Assembly: GCA_951812535.1 (NCBI GenBank)
Contig: CATOSK010000003.1
Span: 461,020-525,019, forward strand
From: an uncultured Dehalococcoidia bacterium
GTDB lineage: Bacteria > Chloroflexota > Dehalococcoidia > Lucifugimonadales > UBA3495
Direction: 5' to 3'
Length of the DNA stretch: 64,000 nucleotides
The notes beneath the pieces were generated by a model. It saw only the letters and a list, made by a program, of their open reading frames with translations. It did not search any database and was not told where the DNA came from. Positions 8,563-17,672 of the stretch are shown one piece after another. A program made the translations under genes and the position numbers. The first letter of the stretch is position 1. Each line of letters starts with the position of its first letter.

Positions 8563-9477
8563 TTGGTTTCGCCAGAAAATACAGGTAACGCACTAACCGA
8601 CAGGGCCAACGGCTCGCCTCCCGAGCGTTGCGGGGTCATCCTGCTGTGCCACGGCAGCCAGCGGGGCACCAGCCGCGACGAATGCTCCTGCTCCTGGGCG
8701 GCCCAGGGAGGAGACTGGCCCGAGTGGTGCCGCCACTGCCCGGATACGCGGGTTGGCCTGGCCGAGGCCTCGGAGCGGCTGCAGAGCGTCCTGGGGGAGC
8801 CCCAGGCCGACGTCCTGCTGTCCTGCCTGGAGTTCATCCAGCCCCACCCGGACCAGGCCGTGGAAGTCCTGGCGGAACGGGGCCGGGACCAGGTGGTGAT
8901 CATGCCCTATCTCTTGGGGCAGGGAAAGCATGCCACCGAGGAGCTGGCAGAGGTGCTGGAGGAACTGCGGGAGCAGTCACCCCAGGTGCAGCTGGCCCTG
9001 ACCCGGGGGCTGGGATCCGACCCTCGCCTGGCCGACCTCGTGGTCGAGCGGGTGCGCGACCTGGACGGGACGCCTTCCCTGACGCCCGATAAAGGCCGCA
9101 CCATCGGAATCCTCATCGTCAAGGCCGGCACCAGGACCCAGTACGACGATTGCCTCTGGCTCCAGGAATTGGCCAGGTTGGCCGAGGGGCAGCTGGGAGA
9201 GGGCTACGCCGTTGAGATTGCCCAGTCCCACTACGGCGACCCGACCATGGAGTACGCCTCCGCTCGGCTGGTGGAGGAGCGGGGCGTTTCGGCGGTGCTG
9301 TGCGTTCCCTACCTGTTCTTTCCCGGAATGATCCTTAAGCGAAATGTGCTGGGCGGGATGCAGGCCGCCCGGGAAAAGTACCCCAACGTTGAAATGCACG
9401 TGGCCCCTCCGCTGGGAGTGGATGACCGGGTGGTGGCCGTGGCCGCCGACCGGGTCCGCGAGGTCTGGAGCCCGTAG
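8563..9477 (+). CDS. cbiX: Sirohydrochlorin cobaltochelatase, double-domain CbiX type
   Basis: A 304-residue protein with two CbiX-like halves. The first has the metal-site start VILLCHGSQRGTS, the second GIGILIVKAGTRT to SAVLCVPYLFFPGM. It inserts Co2+ into sirohydrochlorin, committing to the cobalt-early route. Start TTG 8563, 8 bp after cbiC; no good ribosome-binding site. Odd feature: between the first histidine motif and the next helix is a cysteine-rich insert with C-x-C, then after 11 residues C-x2-C (CSCSW to WCRHC), which could bind a metal or Fe-S cluster. This differs from the histidine-rich tail described for some CbiX proteins. Confidence 0.85.
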   Translation: MVSPENTGNALTDRANGSPPERCGVILLCHGSQRGTSRDECSCSWAAQGGDWPEWCRHCPDTRVGLAEASERLQSVLGEPQADVLLSCLEFIQPHPDQAVEVLAERGRDQVVIMPYLLGQGKHATEELAEVLEELREQSPQVQLALTRGLGSDPRLADLVVERVRDLDGTPSLTPDKGRTIGILIVKAGTRTQYDDCLWLQELARLAEGQLGEGYAVEIAQSHYGDPTMEYASARLVEERGVSAVLCVPYLFFPGMILKRNVLGGMQAAREKYPNVEMHVAPPLGVDDRVVAVAADRVREVWSP

Positions 9478-9506
9478 CCCATCCAGTCGATGGCGAATTG
9501 CCAGCA

Positions 9507-10715
9507 ATGACGCAAGCACAAGACGACAATCAATCCAGGGAAAGCGATTACAGCCGCACGACGGTGAGGGACCGGCAGGGGATGCGGACCGGTTACACGA
9601 CCGGCTCCTGCGCCGCCGCCGCGGCCAAGGCTGCCGTAACGACCCTGCTCACCGGACAGCCCACCGGGGATGTGACCATCCACCTGCCCGTGGGACAGGA
9701 CGCCGCTTTCCACATCCACCGCTGCGAGTGGGTTGATGACCAGCGGGTGCTCTGCTCCGTCATCAAGGACGGGGGCGACGACCCCGACGCCACCCACGGC
9801 GCCGAAATCTGCGTCACCGTGAGCCGCGCCCCCGACCAGTCCGGCCTGAAAATCACCGGCGGCCCAGGGGTCGGCACCGTCACCCGCCCGGGAACGGGAA
9901 TAGAGGTGGGAGAACCGGCGGTGACACGCGTTCCCCGCCGGATGATGGCCGAATCGGTAAGCGCGGCAGCCCAGAGCGCCGGTCTTGATGCCGAAGCCGG
10001 GTTCGTGGCCCAGGTCGCCGTAACGGGTGGCGAGGAAATCGCCCTGAAGACAACCAACGCCCGCCTGGGCGTCCTGGGCGGGATATCCATTCTGGGCAGC
10101 ACCGGAGTTGTGCAACCCTTTTCCACCGCCGCCTGGCGGGCCAGCGTCCATCTGGCCGTTGACGTGGCCGCCACCAACGGTTTGGACCACGTAGTCCTTT
10201 CCACCGGCACCCGCAGCGAGGAATACTCCCGCCGCCACCTGGATTTGCCCGACATGGCATACATCGAGGCTGGCATCTTCAGCGGGCCGTCCATGAAGCG
10301 GTGTGTCATGCGGAACATTCAGCGGGCAACCCACGTCGGGATGGTTGGCAAGTTTTCCAAGATGGCCATGGGATATTTCGTCACCCACGTCGCCGGCAAC
10401 CAGGTGGACACCAACTTTCTCGCCGAGCTTGCGGCCGAATGCGGGGCCACTCCCGAGGTACAGGAGGAAATCCGCAGCGCCAGCAGCGCCCGTCACTTCC
10501 AGGAAATTGCCCAGGCCAACGACCTGATGCAGGTCATCCCCATTATGTGCCAGATGGTCTGCGACGAAAGCCGGAAACTGCTTGGCGACGACGCCGGATC
10601 GCTTATCGTCGACTCCATGTGCTTCGACTTCGACGGGGCCTTGCTGGGATGGGCTTCCACCTCTCCCGACGGCATCCCGATGGTGACGGGAGCATCCGCC
10701 GGTGACGATGGTTAA
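9507..10715 (+). CDS. cbiD: Cobalt-precorrin-5B C1-methyltransferase
   Basis: A 402-residue CbiD-family enzyme. The diagnostic N-terminal block RTGYTTGSCAAAAAKAA is present, followed by the VKDGGDDPDATHG-like segment (IKDGGDDPDATHG), GVGTVTRPGT, GGISILGSTG and VGKFSKMA. It methylates C1 during the ring-contraction stage and is a marker of the anaerobic pathway. ATG 9507 is chosen; TTG 9498 is an alternative. It overlaps the following cbiT by a few bases, indicating translational coupling. Confidence 0.93.
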   Translation: MTQAQDDNQSRESDYSRTTVRDRQGMRTGYTTGSCAAAAAKAAVTTLLTGQPTGDVTIHLPVGQDAAFHIHRCEWVDDQRVLCSVIKDGGDDPDATHGAEICVTVSRAPDQSGLKITGGPGVGTVTRPGTGIEVGEPAVTRVPRRMMAESVSAAAQSAGLDAEAGFVAQVAVTGGEEIALKTTNARLGVLGGISILGSTGVVQPFSTAAWRASVHLAVDVAATNGLDHVVLSTGTRSEEYSRRHLDLPDMAYIEAGIFSGPSMKRCVMRNIQRATHVGMVGKFSKMAMGYFVTHVAGNQVDTNFLAELAAECGATPEVQEEIRSASSARHFQEIAQANDLMQVIPIMCQMVCDESRKLLGDDAGSLIVDSMCFDFDGALLGWASTSPDGIPMVTGASAGDDG

Positions 10716-11346
10716 GCCTGCCGCCGCGGTGGAATCCCGTCCGCTGGGCCTGCCCGACGATGCTTTCGAGCAGCGCCGTCCACTGCGGGGCCAGGTAACC
10801 AAGCGCGAGGTGCGGGCCGTCAGCCTGTACAGCATGGGGCTCAAATCAGACAGCGTCGTCTGGGACATCGGCGCGGGCACGGGGTCGGTCTCAATAGAAG
10901 CCTCCCTCATCGCCCACCGGGGACAGGTCTTCGCCATCGAACGGGATGAGAATAGCCTGGACCTCCTCCGCAGCAACGTTGCGAATCTTTCCGGCGACAA
11001 TGTGCAAATCGTCGTCGGGGAAGCACCAGTGGCGTTGGCGGAACTGCCCGACCCGGACTCGGTGTTCATCGGCGGCAGCGGCGGCCATCTCTCGGCGATC
11101 CTGGATGCGGTGGCCGGACGGTTGAAGGATGAAGGCCGCATTGTGGTAAACTTGGCCGCCCTGGAACGCACCCAGGAGGTGTACCACCACCTCAAGGATG
11201 AAGGAATGACCGTGGAACTGACCACCATCAGTGCCTCGCGGGGCAGGGAGATGCCCGACGGGACGGTGCGGTTGGAAGCCATGAACCCGGTGTTCATCGT
11301 GTCTGCCCAACAGGGGCAGGAACAAGCAGCGAGTCAGACAGCATGA
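10708..11346 (+). CDS. cbiT: Cobalt-precorrin-6B C15-methyltransferase (decarboxylating)
   Basis: A 212-residue Rossmann methyltransferase. The SAM site VWDIGAGTGSVSIEASL, FAIERDE, the GEAP segment and FIGGSGGHL are typical of CbiT, the C-terminal domain of CobL. It methylates C15 and removes the C12 acetate carboxyl group. Its usual partner CbiE (C5-methyltransferase) is neither fused nor adjacent here. ATG 10708 overlaps the cbiD stop; GTG 10702 is an alternative. Confidence 0.9.
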   Translation: MVKPAAAVESRPLGLPDDAFEQRRPLRGQVTKREVRAVSLYSMGLKSDSVVWDIGAGTGSVSIEASLIAHRGQVFAIERDENSLDLLRSNVANLSGDNVQIVVGEAPVALAELPDPDSVFIGGSGGHLSAILDAVAGRLKDEGRIVVNLAALERTQEVYHHLKDEGMTVELTTISASRGREMPDGTVRLEAMNPVFIVSAQQGQEQAASQTA

Positions 11347-12065
11347 CCACACCTGAAAACGTCAACTGTGGAAAGCTCTACGGCGTGGGCGTGGGCCCCG
11401 GGGACCCGGAATTGCTGACTCTGAAAGCCCAGCGGATCCTCCAGCAGGTGCCCATCGTCTGTGTGCCCCAGGCCGAAACCAGCACCGACAGCTACGCGCT
11501 CAACATTGTCCGGGAGTTCCTTGACCGGGAAACCCAGGAAATCATGCGCATTCCCTTCCCCACCGACGACGAGGATGCAGCCGGAGACGTCTGGCGTCAC
11601 GCCGCCGAGATGGTTGCGGAGCGCCTCAACGCGGGGCAGGACGCCGCCTTCATCACGGAAGGGGACCCCATGCTGTACAGCACCTTCTCCTACGTGCTGG
11701 AGAGCATCCGCGCCAACCACCCAAATATTCCCGTGGAAATCGTTCCTGGCGTTTCATCGGTCATGGCCGCAGCAGCATCGGCCGTGGCTCCCCTGGTCAC
11801 CCACGGACAGCGCCTGGCCATCCTTCCCGCCGTCTACGGGATTGACGACCTCCGGGAGGCCATCGCCAACTACGACACCATAGTTCTGATGAAGGTCAAC
11901 CGGACCCTGCTCCAGGCCCTGGCCAACCTGGAAAAACTGGGGTTGGCCGGCAAGGGCATTTACGTCCGCCGCGCCAGCACCGACCGGGAGCGGGTGGTCC
12001 AGGACCTCCAGCAACTCACCGAGGAAGACCTCGACTATTTCTCCCTCTTGATTATCAGGAAGTGA
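11343..12065 (+). CDS. cbiL: Cobalt-factor-II / precorrin-2 C20-methyltransferase
   Basis: A 240-residue member of the tetrapyrrole (corrin/porphyrin) methylase family. YGVGVGPGDPELLTLKAQRIL at the N-terminus is the family SAM-binding start, and ITEGDPMLYSTFSYV with VPGVSS is characteristic of CbiL/CobI. It adds the C20 methyl, the first committed corrin methylation. ATG overlaps the cbiT stop as ATGA. Confidence 0.9.
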   Translation: MTTPENVNCGKLYGVGVGPGDPELLTLKAQRILQQVPIVCVPQAETSTDSYALNIVREFLDRETQEIMRIPFPTDDEDAAGDVWRHAAEMVAERLNAGQDAAFITEGDPMLYSTFSYVLESIRANHPNIPVEIVPGVSSVMAAAASAVAPLVTHGQRLAILPAVYGIDDLREAIANYDTIVLMKVNRTLLQALANLEKLGLAGKGIYVRRASTDRERVVQDLQQLTEEDLDYFSLLIIRK

Positions 12066-12071
12066 CCGCTT

Positions 12072-12926
12072 ATGAGTGACCAGCAGGGCAAGGTCTATTT
12101 CGTGGGCAGCGGGCCCGGCGACCCGGAACTGATTACCGTCAAGGCCCGGCGCATCATCGAAGAAGCCGATGTGGTGGTCTACGCCGACTCCCTCGTGCCC
12201 CAGGAAATCGCGGACTTCGCGGGTCCCGACGCCGCCGTCTACGGCAGCAAGGATATGGCCCTGCCGCAGATAATGGAGATCATGCTGACCGCCGTCGCCC
12301 AGGGCAAGACCGTCGCCCGCGTGCAGAGCGGCGATCCGGCGGTGTACGGCGCCATCATCGAACAGATGCGCGTTCTGGAGCGGGAGGGGGTGGACTATGA
12401 AATCATCCCCGGTGTCAGCGCCGCCTTCGCCGCCGCCGCCCTGCTCAAGACCGAGTTGACCGTCCCCGAGGTTTCCCAGACCATCATCATGACCCGCACC
12501 GAGGGCCGCGTCGCCATGCCTCCCAAGGAGCAGCTTCGCGACCTGGCCGCCCACGGCTGCTCCCTCGTCCTCTTCCTCAGCGTCACCCGAATGACCAAGG
12601 TGGTGCGTGAGCTTCGAGCCGCCGGCTACGAGCGCGAGACCCCGGTGGCCGTGGTCTACCGTGTCGGCTGGCCCGAGGAACAGGTCATCCGCGGCACCCT
12701 GACCGACATTGCCGCCAAGGTGCGAGATTCCAAGATCAACCGGCAGGCCCTGGTGATGGTGGGAGAGGCCATGAATCCCGACCTGCGCTCCCCGGAGTAC
12801 GTTGAGGAGCACGGCTCGGCCGTTTCTCACCTGTACTCCGAGGACTACACCCACCTGTTCCGCCTCTCCCGCGAGCAGCAGGAATCCCGGGCGCTGGCCG
12901 GCGCCGGAGACTCACCGGCTGACTAG
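12072..12926 (+). CDS. cbiF: Cobalt-precorrin-4 C11-methyltransferase
   Basis: A 284-residue tetrapyrrole methylase. The GSGPGDPELITVKA start, VYADSLV, VQSGDPAVYGA, IPGVSAAFAAAA, and the LFLSVTRM and VAVVYRVGWPEE segments match CbiF/CobM, which methylates C11. ATG lies 6 bp after cbiL. The C-terminal 30 residues after LVMVGEA are longer than usual and lack a recognisable motif. Confidence 0.92.
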   Translation: MSDQQGKVYFVGSGPGDPELITVKARRIIEEADVVVYADSLVPQEIADFAGPDAAVYGSKDMALPQIMEIMLTAVAQGKTVARVQSGDPAVYGAIIEQMRVLEREGVDYEIIPGVSAAFAAAALLKTELTVPEVSQTIIMTRTEGRVAMPPKEQLRDLAAHGCSLVLFLSVTRMTKVVRELRAAGYERETPVAVVYRVGWPEEQVIRGTLTDIAAKVRDSKINRQALVMVGEAMNPDLRSPEYVEEHGSAVSHLYSEDYTHLFRLSREQQESRALAGAGDSPAD

Positions 12927-12937
12927 CCGGGGTGACC

Positions 12938-14143
12938 ATGCCCCGCACCTCGGTCATCGCCCTTTCCCGGCAGGGGGCATCCCTGGCCCGCCGCTTGCCC
13001 GGAGCTTTGGGCCCGGATACGGCCCTCTACCTGGAACGCCGATTCTGGGATGAGTCCAGCCAGGCTCTTGCCTTTGACCTTCCCCTGCGGCCCGTGCTGG
13101 GGCAGGTGTGGAACGAGTCCGACGCCGTTGTGCTGTTCCTGCCCGTAGGCGCCGCTGTCCGGCTGGCAGCCCCGCTCCTCCGGGACAAGCACAGAGATCC
13201 GGCGCTGGTCTGCGTGGACGACGCGGGCCGTTTTGCCATCAGCGTTCTTTCCGGCCACCTGGGAGGCGCCGACCATCTGGCCGAGCAAGTCGCCCAGGCC
13301 ATCGGAGCGCAACCGGTAATCACCTCGGCTTCCCACGTTACCGAAACCCTGGCCGTGGACCTCTTGGGACGGGAGTTCGGGTGGAAACTGGAAGCCTCTC
13401 CCAACGCCGTCACCCGGGCCAGCGCGGCCGTCGTCAACCGGGACCCGGTGGGCATATACCAGGAAGCGGGAGAAACGAATTGGTGGCCGCCGGATTGTCC
13501 CCTGCCGGACAACATCACCATCCACCTGTCCCTTGAATCGCTGGCACAGTCGGGGAGTGCCGCCGCCCTGATTGTCTCCGACAGGCTGGACCCGCTCGGT
13601 GACGTGGACGAAGCATCCCGCCAGGCGCTGTCCTATGTCCACACCATCCTGTACCGGCCACGCAGCCTGGCCGCCGGAATGGGCTGCCGCCGGGGCGTCC
13701 CGGTGGAAGAGTTGGAACAATTGCTGGTGGATACCTTCCTTGCCAATAACCTGTCCCCGGACAGCCTGGACGTTGTGGCCACGGCCACCATCAAGCAGGA
13801 TGAAGCGGGACTCATCGCGTTGGCCGAAGAACATGGAGCGACAATGGTCTGTTATGGAGCAGACGAGCTGAACGCCGTCTTCCCGGAAGAAATAGCGGAA
13901 CCCGCCGCTGTAACGTCGGTTGGGGAAGGCTGTGTACCGGACAACCTCAGCGCAGGATTCGCCTTGCATCCATCCGCCAACGCACGGCGACTGGTTGGCG
14001 TCTGGGGCGTGGCGGAGCCGGCAGCGCTGCTGGCGTCGGGAGCACCGGAATTGCTGGTGCCCAAACAGACGGCGGCCAGGGCCACCATCGCGGTCGCCCG
14101 CAAGCAACATGGAACGACAACAAAAACAGGGCCAACGGATTAA
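12938..14143 (+). CDS. cbiG: Cobalt-precorrin-5A hydrolase
   Basis: A 401-residue CbiG protein that opens the ring lactone and releases the C20 two-carbon unit as acetaldehyde, specific to the anaerobic route. N-terminal region VLFLPVGAAVRLAAPLL, central VVCVDD-like LVCVDDAGRFAISVLSGHLGGA, and C-terminal GMGCRRGVPVEEL are the family blocks. ATG 12938 is chosen; GTG 12932 is in frame and also possible. It lies directly after cbiF and 3 bp before cbiH. Confidence 0.92.
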   Translation: MPRTSVIALSRQGASLARRLPGALGPDTALYLERRFWDESSQALAFDLPLRPVLGQVWNESDAVVLFLPVGAAVRLAAPLLRDKHRDPALVCVDDAGRFAISVLSGHLGGADHLAEQVAQAIGAQPVITSASHVTETLAVDLLGREFGWKLEASPNAVTRASAAVVNRDPVGIYQEAGETNWWPPDCPLPDNITIHLSLESLAQSGSAAALIVSDRLDPLGDVDEASRQALSYVHTILYRPRSLAAGMGCRRGVPVEELEQLLVDTFLANNLSPDSLDVVATATIKQDEAGLIALAEEHGATMVCYGADELNAVFPEEIAEPAAVTSVGEGCVPDNLSAGFALHPSANARRLVGVWGVAEPAALLASGAPELLVPKQTAARATIAVARKQHGTTTKTGPTD

Positions 14144-14146
14144 GCG

Positions 14147-14923
14147 ATGTCCGACGACGTGAACGGAAAGCTCTTCCTGGTGGGGATCGGGCCCGGTGAT
14201 CCCAGCCTCCAGACCCCCGGTGCTGCCAGCGCCCTGTCCCGGTCGGACGTTATCGTGGGTTTTCGCGGCTACATCGATCAGATCACGGACCAGGCGGGAG
14301 ACAAGGAGCTGGTCTCGATGGAGCTGGGCCAGGAGCTGGAGCGGGCAGGCCGGGCTGTTGACCTGGCCTACGAGGGAAAATCGGTTGCGGTAGTATCTTC
14401 AGGCGACGCCGGCATCTACGGCATGGCCGGGCCGGTGTTCCGGGTCCTGACCGACCGGAAATGGGACGGCGCCAATCCATCGGTGGAGGTCGTTCCCGGA
14501 ATCTCCGCTCTCCAGTCCGCCGCCTCTCTGCTGGGTTCCCCGCTGATGCAGGACTTCTGCGCCATCAGCCTCAGCAATCTCCTCACTCCCTGGGAGGCCA
14601 TCGAAAAACGCCTGGAAGCGGCGGCTCTCGGGGACTTCGTCGTCGTCCTCTACAACCCGCGCAGCCAGAGGCGGACCTGGCAGCTTCCTGAAGCCCGCCG
14701 CATCCTGCTGGAAAAGCGCGGCGGGGAGACCCCGGTGGGCCTCATCCGGGATGCCTACCGCCCGGCGCAGCGGATAATCGTGACCAATCTGCAGGAACTG
14801 GAAGACCGCATGACCGACGTGGACATGTTCACCACGGTGGTAATCGGCAATTCCAACACCTACCTCCACCAGGGGTTCATGGTCACTCCCCGGGGCTACG
14901 AAAACAAGACCTCTGCGGGCTGA
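14147..14923 (+). CDS. cbiH: Cobalt-precorrin-3B C17-methyltransferase
   Basis: A 258-residue tetrapyrrole methylase. Key blocks are LVGIGPGDPSLQT, VGFRGYIDQI, VSSGDAGIYGMA, VPGISALQSAASLLG, and VVLYNPRSQRR, typical of CbiH/CobJ, which methylates C17 with ring contraction. Last corrin gene of the operon. Genes for CbiE, the 6A reductase (CbiJ/CobK), CbiA and the lower-ligand steps are absent from this window and must be elsewhere if the pathway is complete. Confidence 0.92.
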   Translation: MSDDVNGKLFLVGIGPGDPSLQTPGAASALSRSDVIVGFRGYIDQITDQAGDKELVSMELGQELERAGRAVDLAYEGKSVAVVSSGDAGIYGMAGPVFRVLTDRKWDGANPSVEVVPGISALQSAASLLGSPLMQDFCAISLSNLLTPWEAIEKRLEAAALGDFVVVLYNPRSQRRTWQLPEARRILLEKRGGETPVGLIRDAYRPAQRIIVTNLQELEDRMTDVDMFTTVVIGNSNTYLHQGFMVTPRGYENKTSAG

Positions 14924-14969
14924 CCCTGCCCGCCATTATCATTCCCAACCTGACCGCAAGGAGACGCAA

Positions 14970-15722
14970 ATGCCCGGAATCAGGATCAATCGCGCCAAGG
15001 AGAAGCTGCAGGCCGGGGAGGCTGTGTCGGTTATTTCCGGCCACATGACCAGCGAGATCATCGACTTCATCGGGCCGATGGGTTTCGACGCCGCCTGGAT
15101 CGAGTGCGAGCACGGGCCGGTGAGCTGGGAGCAGATCAGCGACATGACCCGCGCCAGCGATCTCTGGGGCATGGCATCGGTCACCCGGGTCAACTCCAAC
15201 GACCCCGGGCTGATAACCCGCACCCTGGACCGGGGCTCGATGGGGATCGTCGTTCCCCACGTCAACACCAGGGCCGCCGCCGAGCAGGCCATGATGTCCG
15301 CCAAGTTCGCCCCCTACGGCTACCGGGGAATGTTCGGCGGCCGCCAGTCCTTCGGAGTGCCGGACTACTTCCACACCGCCAATGACCAGACCATGGTCGT
15401 AGTGCTCCTGGAAGAAGTGGAGGCCCTGCACAACCTGGACGAGATCCTGCGGGTGGACTACATCGACGTCTTCTTCGTCGCTCCGTCGGACCTTTCCCAG
15501 ACCATGGGCCACATCGGCAACCCGGGCCACCCGGAGGTGCAGAAGGCCATCGACGACGCCATCGAGCAGATCGTTTCCGCGGGCCGCGTCGCCGGAACGT
15601 TGGTCAACGACGACAACGTTGCCGCCTACGCCGAGAAGGGAGTCCAGTTCCTCATGACGTCCTGGAACGCCTGGGTTGGGCGTGGCGCCGCCGAGTTCCT
15701 TGCCAAGGTCCCCAGGAGCTAG
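14970..15722 (+). CDS. HpcH/HpaI aldolase family protein, copy 1
   Basis: A 250-residue TIM-barrel protein of the class II, divalent-metal pyruvate-type aldolases (2,4-dihydroxyhept-2-ene-1,7-dioate aldolase family). Visible signatures are WIECEHGP, the VPHVNTRAAAE strand, LLEEVEAL and APSDLSQTMG, which supply metal and substrate ligands. AAGGAG precedes the ATG. The in vivo substrate is not predictable. It follows the cbi operon by 46 bp on the same strand and could be read through. A related copy lies at 43065-43847. Confidence 0.85.
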   Translation: MPGIRINRAKEKLQAGEAVSVISGHMTSEIIDFIGPMGFDAAWIECEHGPVSWEQISDMTRASDLWGMASVTRVNSNDPGLITRTLDRGSMGIVVPHVNTRAAAEQAMMSAKFAPYGYRGMFGGRQSFGVPDYFHTANDQTMVVVLLEEVEALHNLDEILRVDYIDVFFVAPSDLSQTMGHIGNPGHPEVQKAIDDAIEQIVSAGRVAGTLVNDDNVAAYAEKGVQFLMTSWNAWVGRGAAEFLAKVPRS

Positions 15723-15738
15723 GCTCCGAAGCAACCCG

Positions 15739-17358
15739 TCAGTCCGCCGCCGGCGCCGCTCCCAGGGACGGCTCAACCCAGTCCGGGCCGTTCACATGGT
15801 CGAACAGGTCCGTCACTTCCCGCTCGGGGGCAGCGGTCAAAAGCGTAACTGCGACGCCGAACACGCACGCCGCCACGAACCCGGGGACGGCCGGCTGCAT
15901 GTGCCACGCTCCCGCCGCTTCCAGGTACTTGACTGTGGCGCCGAAACCCAGGGCTTCGGTCAGGCTTCTCGGAGCTTCAGACCCCAACCCCATCATCCAC
16001 CAGAAGGTGGAAACCACCGCGCCGGAAACCACCGCGGACAGCGCTCCCCACAGGTTGAACCGCCGCCAGTAAAGGGCGAGTATTGTCACCGGCCCGAACG
16101 CCGCTCCCATTCCTCCCCAGGCCAGGGACACCAGGGCAAAGACCGAATCGGGGGACACAATCGAAACAGCCGCGGCGATTATTCCCACGACCACCAGCAG
16201 CAGGCGTCCCATCCATACCCGGCTCTGGGTCCGCATCGACGCCGTTATCCGCTTCAGCACCGGCAAATCGTCCGAGGCCACGGCCGAGGCCAGGAGGAGT
16301 TGAGAATCGGCGGTGCTCATCACCGCCGCGACCACGGCCGTCAGCAAAAGCCCCGCGATCACCGGATGGAAAAAAACCGACGACACCACCAGGTACAGCC
16401 GCTCCGGGTCAGGCAGGGCCACACCCCGGTCCAGCAGGGCCGGCGCCGCCACCAGCCCCGTCAACAGGGCCAGGGCGAATATCAAGACTACCCAGACGAA
16501 GCTTACGTTCCGGCTGGTATTGATGTGACTTTCCCGGTCGACTGCCATGAAGCGGGCCAGCAGCCTCTGTGCGCCGAAACTCCCCATCGCCCAGCCCATG
16601 GAGGACAGGAAGAACACCAATCCCAGCGGGTTGTTGTCCGTGTCGGTAAGGGGGTTCCAGAAGCCGGGAGCGGTGGAACCCAACCCCTCGAACGGGTTGT
16701 CAACGATGATCAACAGGCTCACGGGAATGATGAAGAAGCCCGCCAGCATGATCAGCGCCTGGAACACGTCGGTCCGCGAAACGGCCAGGAATCCGCCGAT
16801 GAAAGTGTAGGAAACGACGGCTACCAGCGTTATCAACACGCCGAGGTCATGTCCGCCCCCGCTATTGTCCAGACCGAACACCTCTTCCAGCAGCTTGGCG
16901 CCGGCAATCAGGCCGGAACAGACGTACAGGACGATAAAGTACAGGGATATGACTGCGGCCAGCGTCCTTAGCGCTCCCGTCCCGTCGTTGAACCGCCTTT
17001 CCAGGAACTCCGGCAGGGTGAGGGAATCGCCCGTGGCCATCGTGTAGCGGCGCAGGCGCTTCGCCAACACCGTCCACGCCAGCCAGGCCCCGCCCACTAT
17101 CCCAACCAGGGTCCACAGGTGCAGTAATCCCGCCGCAAAGGCCAGGGCCGGAAAGACCAGCATGGTCCAGCCGCTGACAGCCGATGATCCGGAACTGAGG
17201 GCCGAAGTCACCACCCCCAGCCGCCGACCGCCCAGAACGTAATCTTCCATGTCCCGCATTTGACGGGACCTGCCGACCGCGATGGCGATCAATCCGGCGA
17301 AATAGGCAATGAAGACTGCCAGGACCCACCAGATGGAATTGCCCAGAATTTCAGCCAT
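15739..17358 (-). CDS. Sodium:solute symporter (SSS family, PutP-like)
   Basis: A 539-residue inner-membrane protein with about 13 hydrophobic segments. The first helix follows MAEILGNSIWWVLAVFIAYF. SALSSGSSAVSGW aligns with the Na+/substrate region of proline permease PutP, and the later VMSTADSQLLLASAVASDD matches the conserved STxDSQLL segment of this family. Proline is a likely but unproven substrate. Start 17358 is preferred over an upstream in-frame start at 17472, which would add a basic non-membrane leader. It converges on the aldolase gene with 16 bp between them. Confidence 0.88.
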   Translation of the reverse strand: MAEILGNSIWWVLAVFIAYFAGLIAIAVGRSRQMRDMEDYVLGGRRLGVVTSALSSGSSAVSGWTMLVFPALAFAAGLLHLWTLVGIVGGAWLAWTVLAKRLRRYTMATGDSLTLPEFLERRFNDGTGALRTLAAVISLYFIVLYVCSGLIAGAKLLEEVFGLDNSGGGHDLGVLITLVAVVSYTFIGGFLAVSRTDVFQALIMLAGFFIIPVSLLIIVDNPFEGLGSTAPGFWNPLTDTDNNPLGLVFFLSSMGWAMGSFGAQRLLARFMAVDRESHINTSRNVSFVWVVLIFALALLTGLVAAPALLDRGVALPDPERLYLVVSSVFFHPVIAGLLLTAVVAAVMSTADSQLLLASAVASDDLPVLKRITASMRTQSRVWMGRLLLVVVGIIAAAVSIVSPDSVFALVSLAWGGMGAAFGPVTILALYWRRFNLWGALSAVVSGAVVSTFWWMMGLGSEAPRSLTEALGFGATVKYLEAAGAWHMQPAVPGFVAACVFGVAVTLLTAAPEREVTDLFDHVNGPDWVEPSLGAAPAAD

Positions 17359-17672
17359 GTTCAGACAAAGCCCTCGCCACGATTCTTCCCTACCCTTTCC
17401 CTTGGGATGACGAGCCGCTGCACCAACCGCGAGTCTGTGGGACCGGCGAAGCCGGGCGCCAATTCCCGCCACGCAGCATTCCCTAGTTTATACATTCGCG
17501 GTGAATTGTTGAAGCCAAACTCCGCCGACGCCATGTCCCTGCCCGCCGCCCCTGGAGCGTGTCCTTATAGTGTGTTATGTTTGTTCCGCTTGGCCCGGCA
17601 TGGCAATCACGGAACGGCGGCCAGGCCCCGGAAGGCGCACTCTCAGCCAATGACAGGAGGAACCAGCCAGCA
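17359..17672. other. Divergent intergenic region
   Basis: Spacer between the symporter and the F420-type oxidoreductase. It contains a TATAGT hexamer near 17572 and a minus-strand TATAAA near 17490, either of which could be a -10, but neither has a clear -35. AGGAGG at 17655-17660 is the ribosome-binding site of the next gene. No gene seen. Confidence 0.35.
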
